Program-made: the position numbers and the translations under genes
Part shown: piece by piece, positions 33,331 through 45,720 of the stretch
How positions within the stretch are numbered: the stretch's first letter is position 1
Layout of the letters: each line of letters opens with the position of its first letter
From: Deinandra increscens subsp. villosa
Taxonomy: Eukaryota; Streptophyta; Magnoliopsida; Asterales; Asteraceae
Direction of reading: 5' to 3'
Assembly: GCA_039602395.1 (NCBI GenBank)
Contig: JBCNJP010000003.1
Location: 13,599,691-13,663,690 of the forward strand
Length of the DNA stretch: 64,000 bases
The notes under the pieces: generated by a model
The model's database searches: none
Told to the model about the DNA's origin: nothing
The model's input: only the letters and a program-made list of their open reading frames with translations

Positions 33331-35727
33331 GAGTCACATTGTTCTGAAATGCATCGTCCGGATTATGCTAGTCGTGACACCCGAACGAGTGCTAATCGGC
33401 TTATGGCATCCAATGCGTGGTTTTCCGTTTAGTTCGTGGTACTCGATTTCTTTTGGTATCATTTTTTAAGCCTTTTGTGCTCATCACTTGAAATTTTCGG
33501 TTGCATATCATTAATTCGAGTGTTGTTCATTACTCTACTCTTACTAAATCAGAAAATCATACACGCTACTACCAACAATTGTGTGTGATTATAGCTTAGC
33601 ATACGATCGATATTGGTTGTGGGGTATAGGTCTTAGGTTTTAGTAAGGGCTGGTTCGGATTCTGTCCAGATATCGTGTCTTGTAAAACTGGATGTGGGGC
33701 GCTACCCATCTAGTTCACAAGAACTTGACGCTTTGTTTAGATACGAAGTCTTAAGCTCCAAATTTTTGTTTGTCATTATTATCAGTATTGGATTGGTTTA
33801 TTATGTGGTGATCAATATGAATCAATGCGAATCAATGTGAATCTATGTGATTGAGTTGGGATACTTTGAAGAAATCCATGTTGCATCCATTACTCACCTG
33901 AGTCTCCTAATCCCCAATCTCGCCCCTAAAGTAGGGAACACTATGGTCCATTATCTTTGGTTACTCTTTTGGTTGATTCTGGATTGGTCGTAGTGTATTC
34001 CTCAGATCTATCGCCCAGTTTTTGTTGGTCGCCCTATGTTGTTGTATCAAGCTCGGTTGTCCGATATTTGTTGTGTAGATTAGGATGTTCTCTGAAGACA
34101 AGCAATACTCACTAAAGGTATTAAAGATGTGGTGGGTTAGCTGCGATACACCCTATATATAAGCACCGGTAATCCCTTTAGGGTGCATCAGGAGTCGGAC
34201 CGAGAACAGTGTGTGTGTGGGGGGGGGGGGGTATGTGTCTGATCATTGGTTATATCACAATCAATTCTCCTTTAGTCGCCATTCGAAACCCAACCCTTGC
34301 GGTCTGGTGATCGATGTCGAAGTGTCGATGAAAGATAAAGAGAATATGATCCTATTAACCAAGACTAGCAATGGCAAGTAGGGTGTCAAACCACGAAAAA
34401 TTAGTGGTTGGGATTGGTAACAAGTTGATTAGCATGCATCATTAGAGTAAAACTGATGATTGATTTTGGTTGTAAATAACTTCCATAAGCAATTACTAGC
34501 TATAAGTTAAGATTCAATAAGTTAAAGATGAACACATCCAGGTTTAGGTTTGCTAACATAACCGGTAATTCTAATAACTCAATCAAATTCAGAAAGTCAC
34601 ATAGACATAACCCCAATTAACATATGTGGATGAACGAGGAATGACAAGACACTTCAATCGTATAATCAAACCAATAACGAATGAAACCGATATGGAATCT
34701 TACAAGAAGTGATCAAGTCAAACATCAAACAACCATGACACAACAATTGTATAGCCAAACCATTAACGAATGGAACCGATAAAGAAGTCTACACAAAGTG
34801 ATCTTAGGTCATTAGTTGTAAGCATTCAAACACATAAGTCAATCACATAAAACACCAAATTCACCAAATGATTCGATAAACATAAGTATTTCATGTCTAA
34901 ACTATGATGGGAACTAGAAGTGAACAAGTTGGTAACACAAACCCTACACCCGAATGTGATGACGGGTGAATTAGCCACACATGATGATGAAACGATGCTT
35001 AATCATGAATTCAAGAAGTATCGATTGAGGAATCCTTCAATAAGATTTTTCACGAAGAATTGAAGTGTCTCTGGTCGTCTTTTACTTCCTTAGGCCGAAA
35101 GATTCTCAAAAAATTACGAAGTGAATGAGTTTTAATCGTCCAAAACTACCCAAAATTGAAGTGGAACCGTTGGGCTGCGTATGATACGCAAATAGGCATA
35201 CCATACGCAGGCCTGAAATCCTTCTACACCCAAGGTACTGATTACACAGCATTATACACACATTTTCTTTTGTCCAGAGGGGCCTATGATACGCGGTGGG
35301 GCGTATCATATGCAGGGCCCAGTTTCAGATTTGGTTTTCTTCTTCATTTTGATATGTATCTCCGTGTTTCTTGACTCGTATGCATTCCCAAGTATTATGT
35401 ACATTCTTTTCACTCATAATCTGCATGTAAAAGTCCCACAACGTAATATGATCCGAGATAAAACACAACTAATTACATGGATTCAAACCAAAAATCATGA
35501 ACAAGATGTGACTACATCATCAGGTAAAGTTTTGGTGCCGATATAATTGATTCAATAATCGAGAATATATTCCTATCTTGGGTGAAATATTTTATGTCGT
35601 CTTTATGTTGGTTCCAAAATGACAAAAAATGTGTTGGTTATTAGTAAACCAATTTTAACTACTATTTTCTCTAATAATTATAAGTCTCTTCTAATTTCGG
35701 GACAAAATTCCCTAAAGTAGGGGAGAC
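33331..35727 (+). other. Interior of the large LTR element, no gene
   Basis: No coding domain. Features: 12-G tract near 34220-34232; inverted 'gcgtatgatacgc' words at 35176-35330; PPT 'agtaggggagac' at 35716-35727 just before the 3' LTR. Confidence 0.5.
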
Positions 35728-35982
35728 TGTAACATTTGCACTTTACCCGGTTGAGAAATCCGACCCAATTTGTGAATATGTGTTTTACCTACTTGCGAAT
35801 TATTAAAAACCGGGAGAATTTTTGGATATTGTAACCCAAATAATTTTTTTAATTGATGAAATATTTAATTATAATCATTTGGAATTAAATTTGATGCCTC
35901 AGATTGAAAATAAAGCAATTTTGGGTTTTTACGCGATTTCAATACGCGATTCGTCATTTACCGGGAATCTCGTATTTGGTCA
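35728..35982 (+). repeat. 3' LTR of the large element, truncated
   Basis: Matches 25264-25518 (TGTAACATTTGC to 'tatttggtcacc') with scattered differences, then stops and is replaced by an ACCGGTTCC-rich repeat. The rest of the LTR is missing. Confidence 0.8.
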
Positions 35983-36203
35983 CCGGTTTTTATGGGAACC
36001 GGTTTTGGAATCGGTTATATCATAACCGATCCAGAACCAGAGTCGAACTGGTCCCACTGGTTCCATGTTTTTGAGCGACGAACCGATTTAGAACCGAACC
36101 GGTTCTTGTTGAGAACTGGTCCCAATAACGTTGACCAGAACCACAACCAGTTTGGAACCGAAACCGGTTTGTTGAAAAAATCAAAATGTGCACCTCTAAT
36201 CCC
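35983..36203. repeat. ACCGGTTCC-rich element, right copy
   Basis: Carries many 'ggttcc', 'ggaacc' and 'accggtt' words and ends 'tgtgcacctcta', the inverted form of the 'tagaggtgaaca' start at 24955. It is either the other half of that element or an independent copy. Confidence 0.55.
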
Positions 36204-36408
36204 GCCCGACTTCTTTCTTTCCTGCTCGATTTTTTCACGTCATGAGAGTTCATCCTCTTTCGTGTTCAAACCATCACCCTCAACAAATATGATATTCCAT
36301 GAAACCACCATTAACTTGTGACAAGAGAGACTTGTTGTGCAAAAGGGCATTTACTCAACTGTAAAATGGGTTGTTAATTTTTTCAAATGTTTGATCAAGG
36401 CAGTCAAG

Positions 36409-36612
36409 AGGTACCCAAAGACATTAAAAGTGGGAGCTCTTGGGTTCAAGTCTCACATGTGACAAAAAAAAAACAAATGAGGGTCCATGTTGGGCCAGGG
36501 GGTTTTCTCACATATGGTGAGTTTCTCCTGATGAGGATTGAAGATGATCAGGCGGGTGGCTAATTCCCCGCCAGTAAACCAAATTTGCCGTTCAAAGAAA
36601 AGTTTATTTTTA
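36409..36612 (+). mobile_element. SINE, plus strand
   Basis: Head with box B 'gggttcaagtctc' (about 36440), body 'ggttttctcacatatggtgag' shortened here, and a 'ttgccgttcaaagaaaag' tail. Imperfect flanks 'aaggcagtcaag' and 'aaggcacccaag' may be the target duplication. Same family as 13375-13591. Confidence 0.75.
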
Positions 36613-36637
36613 AAGGCACCCAAGGCCTAGGCTATTG

Positions 36638-36660
36638 TAAGAAACTTACGTTGGAATATA

Positions 36661-36696
<36 letters not shown>

Positions 36697-37000
36697 CGGA
36701 TATATATATAATATGGCCTTAATCATTTATCTTAATTAATCAATTTCCTTGTTAACCATATTAGGCATCTATTTGATGGACGTTATTACCCTTACTAATA
36801 GAATTAGGGTTTCCCTTCAGTGTATACATATATAGAGAGATTATAGCAGAGAGTCAGGGCTAATCACCACAATGAATTCGTCCCCCTCCTCTGCTCTCTC
36901 TAAAATTCGTAGGCTTTCACGGACATCATCCATCCTAACAGTACACCCTAAACAGGAACTCGACCACGAGATCTGATGGATAATCTGACAGCTGCTGATC
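36638..37000 (+). repeat. 5' LTR of the split Copia element
   Basis: Starts TGTAAGAAACTTACG, includes a (TA)n tract, then 'ttgatggacgttattaccct', 'tagggtttcccttcag' and a CT-rich segment, all matched in order in 46793-47124. The 3' border is not resolved and no clear primer site is seen. Confidence 0.65.
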
Positions 37001-37879
37001 TCAACTAGATGACAACAAACAATCTTTATATTGTTGTCTATGTATTTATCTCACGATTCAGGATTCGTTCAACAACTTATGCAAATGACTAAAATCTAGA
37101 GATTTGTCACGGCCAATATGGAGACCAAAGTTTTGTTAGAGATGCTTTAATGGAGAAAAAAAGTTGTTGGAGAAGATCAACAATAAATAAAGTCAAAGAA
37201 GAAGTCATTGAAAATTGAGAAGGTGGGACGTTTTGTCGGCAATTAATTTTCAAGATTAAAATTTATATAACCTCCTTTAATTGAAATAAAGTTATAAAAT
37301 AAACTTTCAAGATTAATTAATTTTTAAAGAATGCTAGAGTTAACATCTTATCTATGTTTATATATTATGGATTAATCATAACTAAGTTTTCGATCGAAGA
37401 CTCACTTTTCGATCCACGTAATCAGGGGGTTTACATAAATCTTAGATGCATCATTTATGGTCAAAGCTGATGTGATAGATCACTTTATGCACATACTCTT
37501 ATCTTGTTCATAATGCATAGGTGATAGGCAAGTAACCAAAGCGAAAGCTTATTCATTTAAGTAGAACCTTAATTTGTCTATTAATTTTGGGGATTGTAAT
37601 AGAGTTCATCACAACTTCATTACTTTATAATTATGGTCCTTATTTCTGCTTATTTATTATTATCCAATTAATCACTCTAATTTTCTTTACAAAGTATCTT
37701 ACTAATCTCACTCTTGTCCACTTTAAGCCTCAATTTTCGGAGTTGAAACTTTAACTGGAACCAAATTTTGCTGCTTCGAAGGATTCTGTGAAGTTGTCTC
37801 TGGGCATAGTAGGCTTTGATCATACACACCTAACTGATTCCCCTCATGCCCCCACTATTTCGAGCACTACTGAACAGAA

Positions 37880-39169
37880 GAGTTCTCATGAGAAATAGGA
37901 GAGGTGCAACAAGATGTGCCTTTTGATCATGAAGAAATCCATTGATATTGCCATCAGGGGAGCCATACCAGTTTCTGACAATGCCAAAACTTACTTGGAT
38001 TTTGTGGAGGAATATTACAGAGGAACCTCAAAAGTGCATGCTGGTAATCTTATTCTTAAATTTCTAACTTCTAAGTATGATGGAAAAGGCAGTATTCGTA
38101 AGCACTTAATGATAATGAACAACATCGCTAACAAGCCCAAGGCTTTAGACATGTCGATTGGTGAGACTTTCCTGGTTCACTTCATTATGACTTCTCTTCC
38201 TGCGTCTTTTTGAAACCTTCAAGGTAAACTATAATGCTTAGAAGGATAAATGGAAGATGAGAGAGTTGAATGAAATGTGCGTGCTAAAGGAAGAACATCA
38301 GAAGCTCGATAAACTAGAAGTTGCTTATCTCATGACTGCTAACTCCAATAAGAGGAAGGAAAAGTTTCCACAAAGGGAGTATTCTAATGTTCAAAAGAAG
38401 GATGCAGGTGCGTCATCCAGCTCTAACAACTCCAAAGATAAGCTTTACTGTAAGTTCTTCCGTAAGAATGGACATACACAAAAAGACTGCAAAGCTTTCA
38501 AGGAGTCGCTGGCTAAGAAAAAAACCATCTAAATATGATAACCGAGTCCTTTAATTTTAATGTTCTAACTAATTCATGGTGGTTTGATTCTGGTTCTATG
38601 GTTCTTGTAATTAACTCTACTCAGGGATTCCATACAATCCGGAAGCTGGAAAGAAACCAAAGAACACTTAAGCTGGGAAATGAAAAAGATTTAGCCGTTG
38701 GTCGTGGGAACTTTAAATTTAATAATAAAAACTGATTTATGCATTAAAATTCATGATACCTTATATGTTCCTGAGATTACTCGAAATCTTGTATCAGGAC
38801 CAAAGTTAGACATGGATGGTTTTGATGTTTCTCATGGTCATGGCAAACTTACTATCTATTTTAATTCTCAAGTGTTTGGTTTTAGTTATCTGGATGGTGG
38901 ACCTTATAGATTAGAACTAGATGATGTTTTCTCTAATTCTTTTTTGTCATATAACATTAGTGAATCATCAACAAAGAGAAAACCAAAAAGAGACTTAGAA
39001 ACTTCATCTATGTTATGGCATCAACGTTTAAGCTATATTTCACGTGATCATTTATCGAGATTCGTGAAAGATGAAATTTTACCATCTCTTGACTTCAATG
39101 ATTTTGGAACATGCGTGCAAAATGACATCAGCAAATAAGAAGGGTGCCACTAGAAGTTCTAAATTGTTA
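37880..39169 (+). pseudogene. Copia gag-protease-pre-integrase, 5' half
   Basis: The order matches the relic at 12328-14480. Gag has KSIDIAIRGAIPVSDNAKTY and YRGTSKVHAGNLILKF (about 37930-38070). The knuckle CKFFRKNGHTQKDC is near 38451-38492. Protease has SWWFDSGSMVLVINSTQGF (about 38576-38632). The pre-integrase part has VPEITRNLVSGPKLD and SSMLWHQRLSYISRDHLSRF (38770-39065). Frame breaks near 38213, 38533, 38735 and 39120 disable it. The knuckle keeps its two Cys, the His and the last Cys, better than the reversed copy. Confidence 0.85.
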
Positions 39170-40289
39170 GAAACTAGAATTTGACATTTTCGCGCGTTGC
39201 AGCGGGCAATTTTTATTTCAATTCGATCTTGTTACTTCCAAGAGAAAACTCGACCATAATTCAAATAAAATTGTTACAACCACTATAAGCCTACCCGAAC
39301 ATTCATTAAGTTCTATAATAAGTGCACTTAACATCCAAATGGTGATCTACATTCAATTCATATACTATAATCATGCTACTACTCAAACCACCAGCTAATT
39401 TGACCCAGAAACTTATATCCGGATGTTTTTCCACATTTACAAAATATATTGGCCACCTTATTTACATAATAAGACATTCACATGTGGAGTTAGATGTACA
39501 AAAGGATTTGTCATAGAAACTTTATTTCACGGCTTGGAGTGCTTGCTCCCTCTGATTCTTCCGATCAGTAGGCCTGGTCCCAGAACATCGGCTACCATAT
39601 GTTCTATATTGTTTCTGCATAAACTTTTCTAAAGACATAATTATTTGTTTCATAACATTTCATAATTATTTTTCTAAGCTCACCTATCATGTGATCGACA
39701 ACTTAAACATCTATAATTGCACTAGTAGCATTCAATTCAAACATTGTTGTTAGATCAACTTCATAAATGACATCCAACATAGTAAAGTACCAAAAAATCT
39801 TAGCTATGAACCATACATGGGCTAGTTCTTGGATGTGAGCCATCGTGTTCAATTGGAATCCTTGTGCTATAATTCGGCCTGGTGAAACTTTCTTGCATAT
39901 GTGCTCATATCTTTCTGCGATTTAGCCCATACTTCTGAGACACTAAAATGATAATCGTTAGATCTTGATTGGTACCAAAACACAAAGGAAACACGAAAAT
40001 GTGGTATGGATTTTGAACCTGTACATGGCTTGCAACATTTCCTCTCCGGAGCCCAGAAACATTCATCAGCTCCAACACCTTTGCGGGATGGCATCTGCAA
40101 TAAAATAAAAAGAAGGAAACTCAAAATATAACATAACAGTTGATAAGTTGAGTAACGGGTAAAAACTGCTTTTTTGCATGCTTTTAGTATTTAAACATAA
40201 AAAATAGACATTGTTGTGAACCTATTGACCCATTTGAGATTAATTATAAAATTTAACACAAAGCAACTCATAAACTTCATACTTTGGAT

Positions 40290-40400
40290 TCCAAGTTGTT
40301 CCGCAACATCAAATTTTTTTTTAAGATCATCAGTCCAAACCAATCAATGCTTTTTACCACGGATCTTAACAACCTTCACCCTGGTCGGTTTCATGATTAC
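40290..40400 (-). pseudogene. Fragment of a GARP/B-type ARR-like DNA-binding domain
   Basis: Minus strand from 40395: MKPTRVKVVKIRGKKH, a stop, then LVWTDDLKKKFDVAEQLGIQ. The pattern W-T-x-x-L-x-x-x-F-x-x-A-x-Q-L-G matches the first helix of GARP domains found in plant response regulators and KANADI/GLK-type factors. The stop replaces a position where the family usually has Arg after Pro, consistent with C-to-T decay of a CGA codon. The rest of the domain is not adjacent. The next minus-strand exon-like pieces (MEKNRKFTRKENMNLQ at about 40520-40572; MPSRKGVGADECFWAPERK at about 40033-40092) are unassigned. Confidence 0.45.
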
Positions 40401-41231
40401 AAATTTATATTTCTCAAGACACATTAGTTATTGTTCTTCATAGAATATTGCAAAAAGTAAGTATATAAGACACAAACAGGCTCCTTTTTAAATTAACATA
40501 CCTTGTACTTCTTTCTCGGGTTTTGAAGATTCATGTTTTCCTTGCGAGTGAACTTCCTATTCTTCTCCATCTGAAGCAATCCCAAAACCGTATGTTATGT
40601 CCAAGAAGAATACCATAGGCGCAGACGCAAATAAACATGTCTAATAATTACCTCATAACACCTGAGTGACTAACTAAAGAAAAGAATATCTTCAAAAAAA
40701 GATATGCCACTACAGGTTCTCCATGAGAATCTTTAGTAATCAAAATATAGTATGCATACCCTATCAAGGTAACAATAAATTGTTTAACCACAGCTGGAAC
40801 TTAACAAAACCAAATAGAATCAAATTCAATAGGATAAGGTTTATCAAGTTAATTACTACAATGATTTGTCACCGTATACCTGACATTCTCAACTCTTGTG
40901 AATATACGGCTGCTCATGACAATCACAAAGCTCCAGGTTTTGAACACCTACCTTTAAGAGGAGTCTTACATGAGATAAAAAATAATCTGTAAGAGTAATA
41001 ACTGTTCATATGTGAACAAAAACTACCAGGTAAAGAGTGAGTAGAGGTCACATTTTCGACCCGCTCATTTGTCTTAATTTTAATAGAATTACAGAAATCT
41101 TAAACTCTGCAAATAATAATATATTCTGTAGACAGAATAAATCTATCTAGTAGCACACCTTTTATGTTGATGGTAATCATCTAGATTTAGGGTTTCCACC
41201 AACTCAAGCCATTATTGTGGTATCCCTCCAG

Positions 41232-41334
41232 GAACATCAAACTCCATTGATTTCTTGTAACAACCCTCTACAACTTGACTCTACATCAAACTCCATTGAT
41301 TTCTTGTAATAACCCTCTACAACTTGACTCTGCA
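41232..41334. repeat. 52-bp direct duplication
   Basis: 'aaactccattgatttcttg' followed by 'taacaaccctctacaacttg' appears twice in tandem, spacing about 50 bp, with two mismatches. Confidence 0.8.
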
Positions 41335-41539
41335 TCTAAACAAAAATATATACAGTTATTTTATAAATATACAATACAAATTCAAGGTGAATAGGGAAGT
41401 TTTTTCTTCTTATAAAGTGACCACACCTTTGTTTGTCATTCACAACTTTAGTCCCTGTCTTTTTCTACGTGTCACTTCCTCTTACTGCCCACCTCATAGA
41501 GAGAGACATCTTTGTGTGTTTATTTACTTTACTGAAGTT

Positions 41540-42160
41540 TAAAGATAAGGCTTCTCTCTCTCTCCCTCATTCTTTCACAAGCGCCTTGCTTTCTCTTTCT
41601 TTGTTTACTCCGTCGCTCTCTCTCTCACTTTACTTACCACCGAAAGAAAACCCTAGATGGTGACGGCAGGCTTTGCGCCGCAGGCGCCGCCGCCGCCGAT
41701 GATGGTGGCCGGTGTGTGGCTGTCAGCGGCGTTGTTGCTTACTCCGCCGCTCTCTCTCTCACTTTACTTACCACCAAAACAAAACCCTACATTTTGAATT
41801 GGTAGCACTCTCTCTCAAGTTACTGTACTTGGTTTTCACCTATCACATATGACGATTGCATATGTGACGGTGGGTTACTGTGTGTCGGGTTTGCGCCTAT
41901 AGCCATTTGACAGCTCATTCTTTGCGCCGGTTTGTGGCCTCCGGTAGGCTAGGTTTTTTTCCACGATGCTCTTTAAAGGTGATGATGGTGACGTTGACGG
42001 TGCGGCGTTTATCGCCGCCATCACCCGTCTCTGAGCTACTGGCTATGCTAATCGATGGGCGGCTAGGGTTTTTCCCGGTTGCTCTCTGAGGGCGATGATT
42101 GTGACGGTGACGGAGAGGTGTTCATGGCCGCCGTTAACTGTCCCTGAGCTCAGATTTCTT
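41540..42160 (+). other. Captured promoter/leader-like segment, no confirmed gene
   Basis: A CT-rich leader ('ctctctctcactttacttac') occurs twice, each followed by an 'aaaccctag'- or 'aaaccctac'-type start (41600-41660 and 41736-41790). A Pro/Ala-coding GC-rich stretch lies at 41665-41730. Two related 'gatgatggtgacgttgacgg' segments follow (about 41980 and 42095). It looks like duplicated first exons of a host gene carried by the block. No domain is recognised. Confidence 0.35.
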
Positions 42161-43440
42161 TTGTTGGTGATGGCTGTTTGATTTGATATCAGATTTTTGT
42201 TCGTTAATGACTTATGAGGCTATGATGTCTATCTTAGTTAATTGGCACTTAGATGAGACAACCTTCATCTTGGCGGGGCGATTCGTTGCAGCCATGGTTG
42301 GTGTTCTCTTTGTACCATTAATTACAGATCTGAGCCAAAGTTTTACATCTTCTCAATTTGTTTTGATGTTTTAACCGATATTCGGGTTTTCGGTTACAAT
42401 CTGTGATGGCAGTGATGATTGATACAATCTGAGCCCTGTCATTAAAAAGATATTGCTATTTCACTACTATTGTTCATCTCATGGCATGAATCAAAGTTTA
42501 ATATTTGGGATATTGTGATGGAATATCCTTTCTTGAAGCAATTAGGGGCAGCGGTGTGGGTCAAAAGGGCCTGCTCATCAGAATTTGATACCATTTTTAA
42601 AGGAAAATATAAGTTGTATCGTGGTCATTTGATTAACTGATTTCGCCACTAGAAGCAACAATTGTTTTTCCTAAATTTTTTCAGTCATGTATATCTGAGG
42701 ATGTTAATTGTTTTCACTTGAATTATTTGACCAATTTAGTAAATTTCTGAATATCTTTATCTGAATTTAATTGTTTCTGATGTTGATCTTCTTGCTGTAT
42801 GTAGTTCTCGGGACACAGTGGTTTTGAATTAAGCAATATTTCAAGGTATCTTTCCGTTCTCTTCCTAATGGGGGTGTTATTGTTTTAGTTGCGTTTTTAT
42901 ATTATTCGGAACTTTGGAGGATCATTTTATTGTCCGGAATTTTGGGCGTTTTCTCAAATATATTACTTATCTAATAGCAATTTTCATATTAGGAAGTACT
43001 GCGTTGGACTTTTAATTGAACTTGCTTCTCTTTTGTTCGTGGAAGAAATAATTCAAGTTATTATGATATATTTGGATGGTGATGTTGTTTATGATAAGTA
43101 GGTTGTTTTGTAATGGTATAATTTTGATTGTATTAGGGTTCATGGAATATCATAGATTCATATCGGGTTCAAAATCTTCGCAGAATTTTTATTCAATATC
43201 TTGCTATTGTGACACATTGGTAAATTTTGCATGTACACCGTATATTGCACACAGTTGATGAGTTCAAGCACATAACATACTATTGCCATTTACTTGAAAG
43301 TTGACTTTGACCACTATTTTTTTGTTGTTTAATACTTTGACCACATTAAAATGTCTATTACTTAAACTGACGGGTAAATGGGTGTTCCACCGTGAAACGT
43401 TTTATACTCCTTAATTTTTCTACTTTATTTTATTTGGCCA

Positions 43441-43935
43441 CGACACTTTTAACTTTTCTACTTTCGCTATTAGTATACTTCTATAGTTTTATACTTTCAC
43501 CACAAAACTTTTCAACTTTTACGTTTTATACCATTTAACTTTTTTTACTTTCGTTTAGTATACAAATTCAACTCCGCAGCAACGCGTGGGGAGGGCATTA
43601 CTCACAAGTTATAATCTTTTGAACTTCTTTTTGTGAATTTTTTGTTTACATTTACTTCTTTTGTTATTTTTTTATTTAAATTTACTTAGTAATATTTATT
43701 TTTGGACAATAAATATTCATTCATTAACCTGCTAGAGTCGTATAAACACGTAAATGTAAACCGACAATTAATATACAATTTAACACGACACTTTTAACTT
43801 TTCTACTTTCGCTTTTAGTATAATTCTATAGTCTTATACTTTCACCACGAAACTTTTCAACTTTTACGTTTTATACCATTTAATTTTTTTTACTTTCGTT
43901 TAGTATACAAATTCAACCCCGCTCATGTTTACTAT
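43441..43935 (+). repeat. Duplicated Helitron-like 3' segment
   Basis: A segment of about 145 bp starting 'cgacacttttaacttttcta' and ending in the 'gtatacaaattcaac' word occurs at 43441 and at 43786, period 345 bp. The first is followed by 'ccgcagcaacgcgtgg' (a hairpin-like GC word); the second runs to 'ccccgctcatg'. A duplicated terminator region is a known way Helitrons gain new ends. Confidence 0.7.
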
Positions 43936-43960
43936 ATGAATTTTTACTATAACTTAGTCT

Positions 43961-44010
43961 ACAGTTTCAACCCCGCGGCAACGCGCGGGGGGTCACACAA
44001 CTCGTTAAAT
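43961..44010 (+). other. Helitron-like 3' hairpin
   Basis: 'ccccgcggcaacgcgcgggg' forms a strong stem. Eight bases later comes 'aactcgtt', a degenerate form of the CTAG-T terminus. It is plus-strand, opposite to the end at 39174. Confidence 0.5.
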
Positions 44011-44049
44011 ATATAGTTAATTAAATAAATACCATTTTAAATAAACCAA

Positions 44050-45720
44050 AAGCTTAGATTTGTGTGGATTTCGTAAAGAAGTAGAGGATCATACTTTTGC
44101 TCAAAACAACACGTACAAATTAGTATTTCCATATGTTTAACCTTTAATCAGTCTTGAATGATAAAGCTTTTATATCCATGTCAAATGAGCATCGCATAAT
44201 CATTTAGCAACAATGTACAGAAAGTTGAGAGTCGTTCATAAGCATACATGATCTAGCTCGGATCATTAATAAAGATCCACATCAAAGCGAAATGAGTTTC
44301 AACTACGGCTGCAAACATTTATTGACACGCCAAAAGAAAACCTTAGAACCCCTGTATACCCCCCAAAAAAATGATCGCCATAGCCAATGTAAGCATACTT
44401 AACCATGGCTGCAACATACTCCACTATTCCTTAGTGAAAGATGGGTGAGTAAGTTGGAGACGCGTAGGGACCAAATTGGAAAACAAAATGTACACTAAAC
44501 TATCTGAGATAAACGAAACATACATTTTGTATATTTAGAAAAAACAGGCCTAATCATGACTGCAACAGCCCCACCAAAGAATCCTAGATCCCCAAGGACA
44601 TATAAAATGCAACAATCATGGCTAAAATCAATCCTTGTACAATAATCACAACCAAAGAATATATAAAATGCAATAATCATGGATTATATCGATAAATAAC
44701 CTCAAATAAAAATCGGCCTTAACCATGGCTGCAACATAAACAAAGATTACCTGAACCAAATAACCCAAAATGAAAAACTGGAAGGAACATGAACCTTGCA
44801 AAAACAGTAACAAAGGAATAATATAAAAACAAAACCGAAAAACGGAAGGCTTATGAATTATAAAAACAGAGGATGATGAAGAATTCTTACCTGTTTTCCG
44901 GCAGACACCACGGCGATGAATGAGAGCAGCATCAAAATATCAAGAACCTAAAAAAAGCATTACACCTGCATCCAAAATATAAAAAATCTAGCCAAAAGCA
45001 GAAACCTCTGATTTAGTAACCCAATATCGTAATAGCCAAATTATATAATATAACAAAATCGATTTACTCAGCCCCTCATAGGTTACTGTTCTTCGTTTAT
45101 AACCATAAAAAATCATCATAAAATCATAGTAAAGGACATCACCCAAAACTCAGATAAAAAACTGAAAATTATAGTAATGGAGTAAGAAGTAACCAAATAG
45201 CAACCAAACAACTCGAACTGAAGCAAACATAGATCGTCATCGCCATCGAGGCTTGGATCTTGAAACTGCCTAGATCTCATCACCGATCTCACGGCTACAG
45301 TAGATCTCTTCACGGCTGCGAAGAACATCAAGTTGTTCGCCTCGCCGTAAAAAGTTCCAACAACGCGGCGACGTAACCGCCACCATCATAAACGATTTCA
45401 GGGTTTCGCAACACAGATCTTAGCCGCCACATGCAACTGAAACCCTAGAACCACAAACGTCGCACCACAAAGGTACAACGCCGGTGAACCCTAAGAAGAT
45501 AAGACGCCGGCAAACACCACACGACCTCTAACGCCACCGTCGGTTAAACAAACCCCACCAAGACAAAATCAGAGAGAAAGAGATATAAAGGAGGTGGGTA
45601 AATGAAAAGGTAAAGCAAAGTGAAAAGAAGTAAAGAAGTAAAAAGAAGTCGGTGCAACCGACCGTCAAAGACAACCAATAGTCACTAACCATGTAATAAA
45701 AGAGAATAGAGGTGGAACAA
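44050..45720. other. Helitron-like block, right part: no confirmed gene
   Basis: 'aaccatggctgcaac'-type words recur near 44402, 44555, 44710 at about 150-bp spacing. A minus-strand exon-like piece with a good donor (VLDILMLLSFIAVVSAGKQ then gtaag) is at about 44892-44950. GC-rich coding-like sequence at 45230-45560 has no recognised domain. Confidence 0.3.

Larger units (their letters stand above)
25264..35982 (+). mobile_element. Large LTR retrotransposon derivative (LARD-like)
   Basis: The 5' LTR begins TGTAACATTTGC at 25264. The same start recurs at 35728 immediately after a purine tract ('agtaggggagac'), and the first 255 bp of both LTRs match. A primer-binding-like TGGTATCAG follows the 5' LTR at 29747. 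The interior is about 6 kb with only a degraded gag-like frame and no protease, integrase or polymerase. The 5' LTR is very long (about 4.5 kb including a 1.86-kb insertion); the 3' LTR is cut to 255 bp. Non-autonomous and truncated. Confidence 0.75.

Noticed and set aside
41433..42089. Host gene in the CT-rich segment
   Set aside because: Leader-like and GC-rich first-exon-like sequence is present but no frame continues through a believable splice site, and no domain is recognised.
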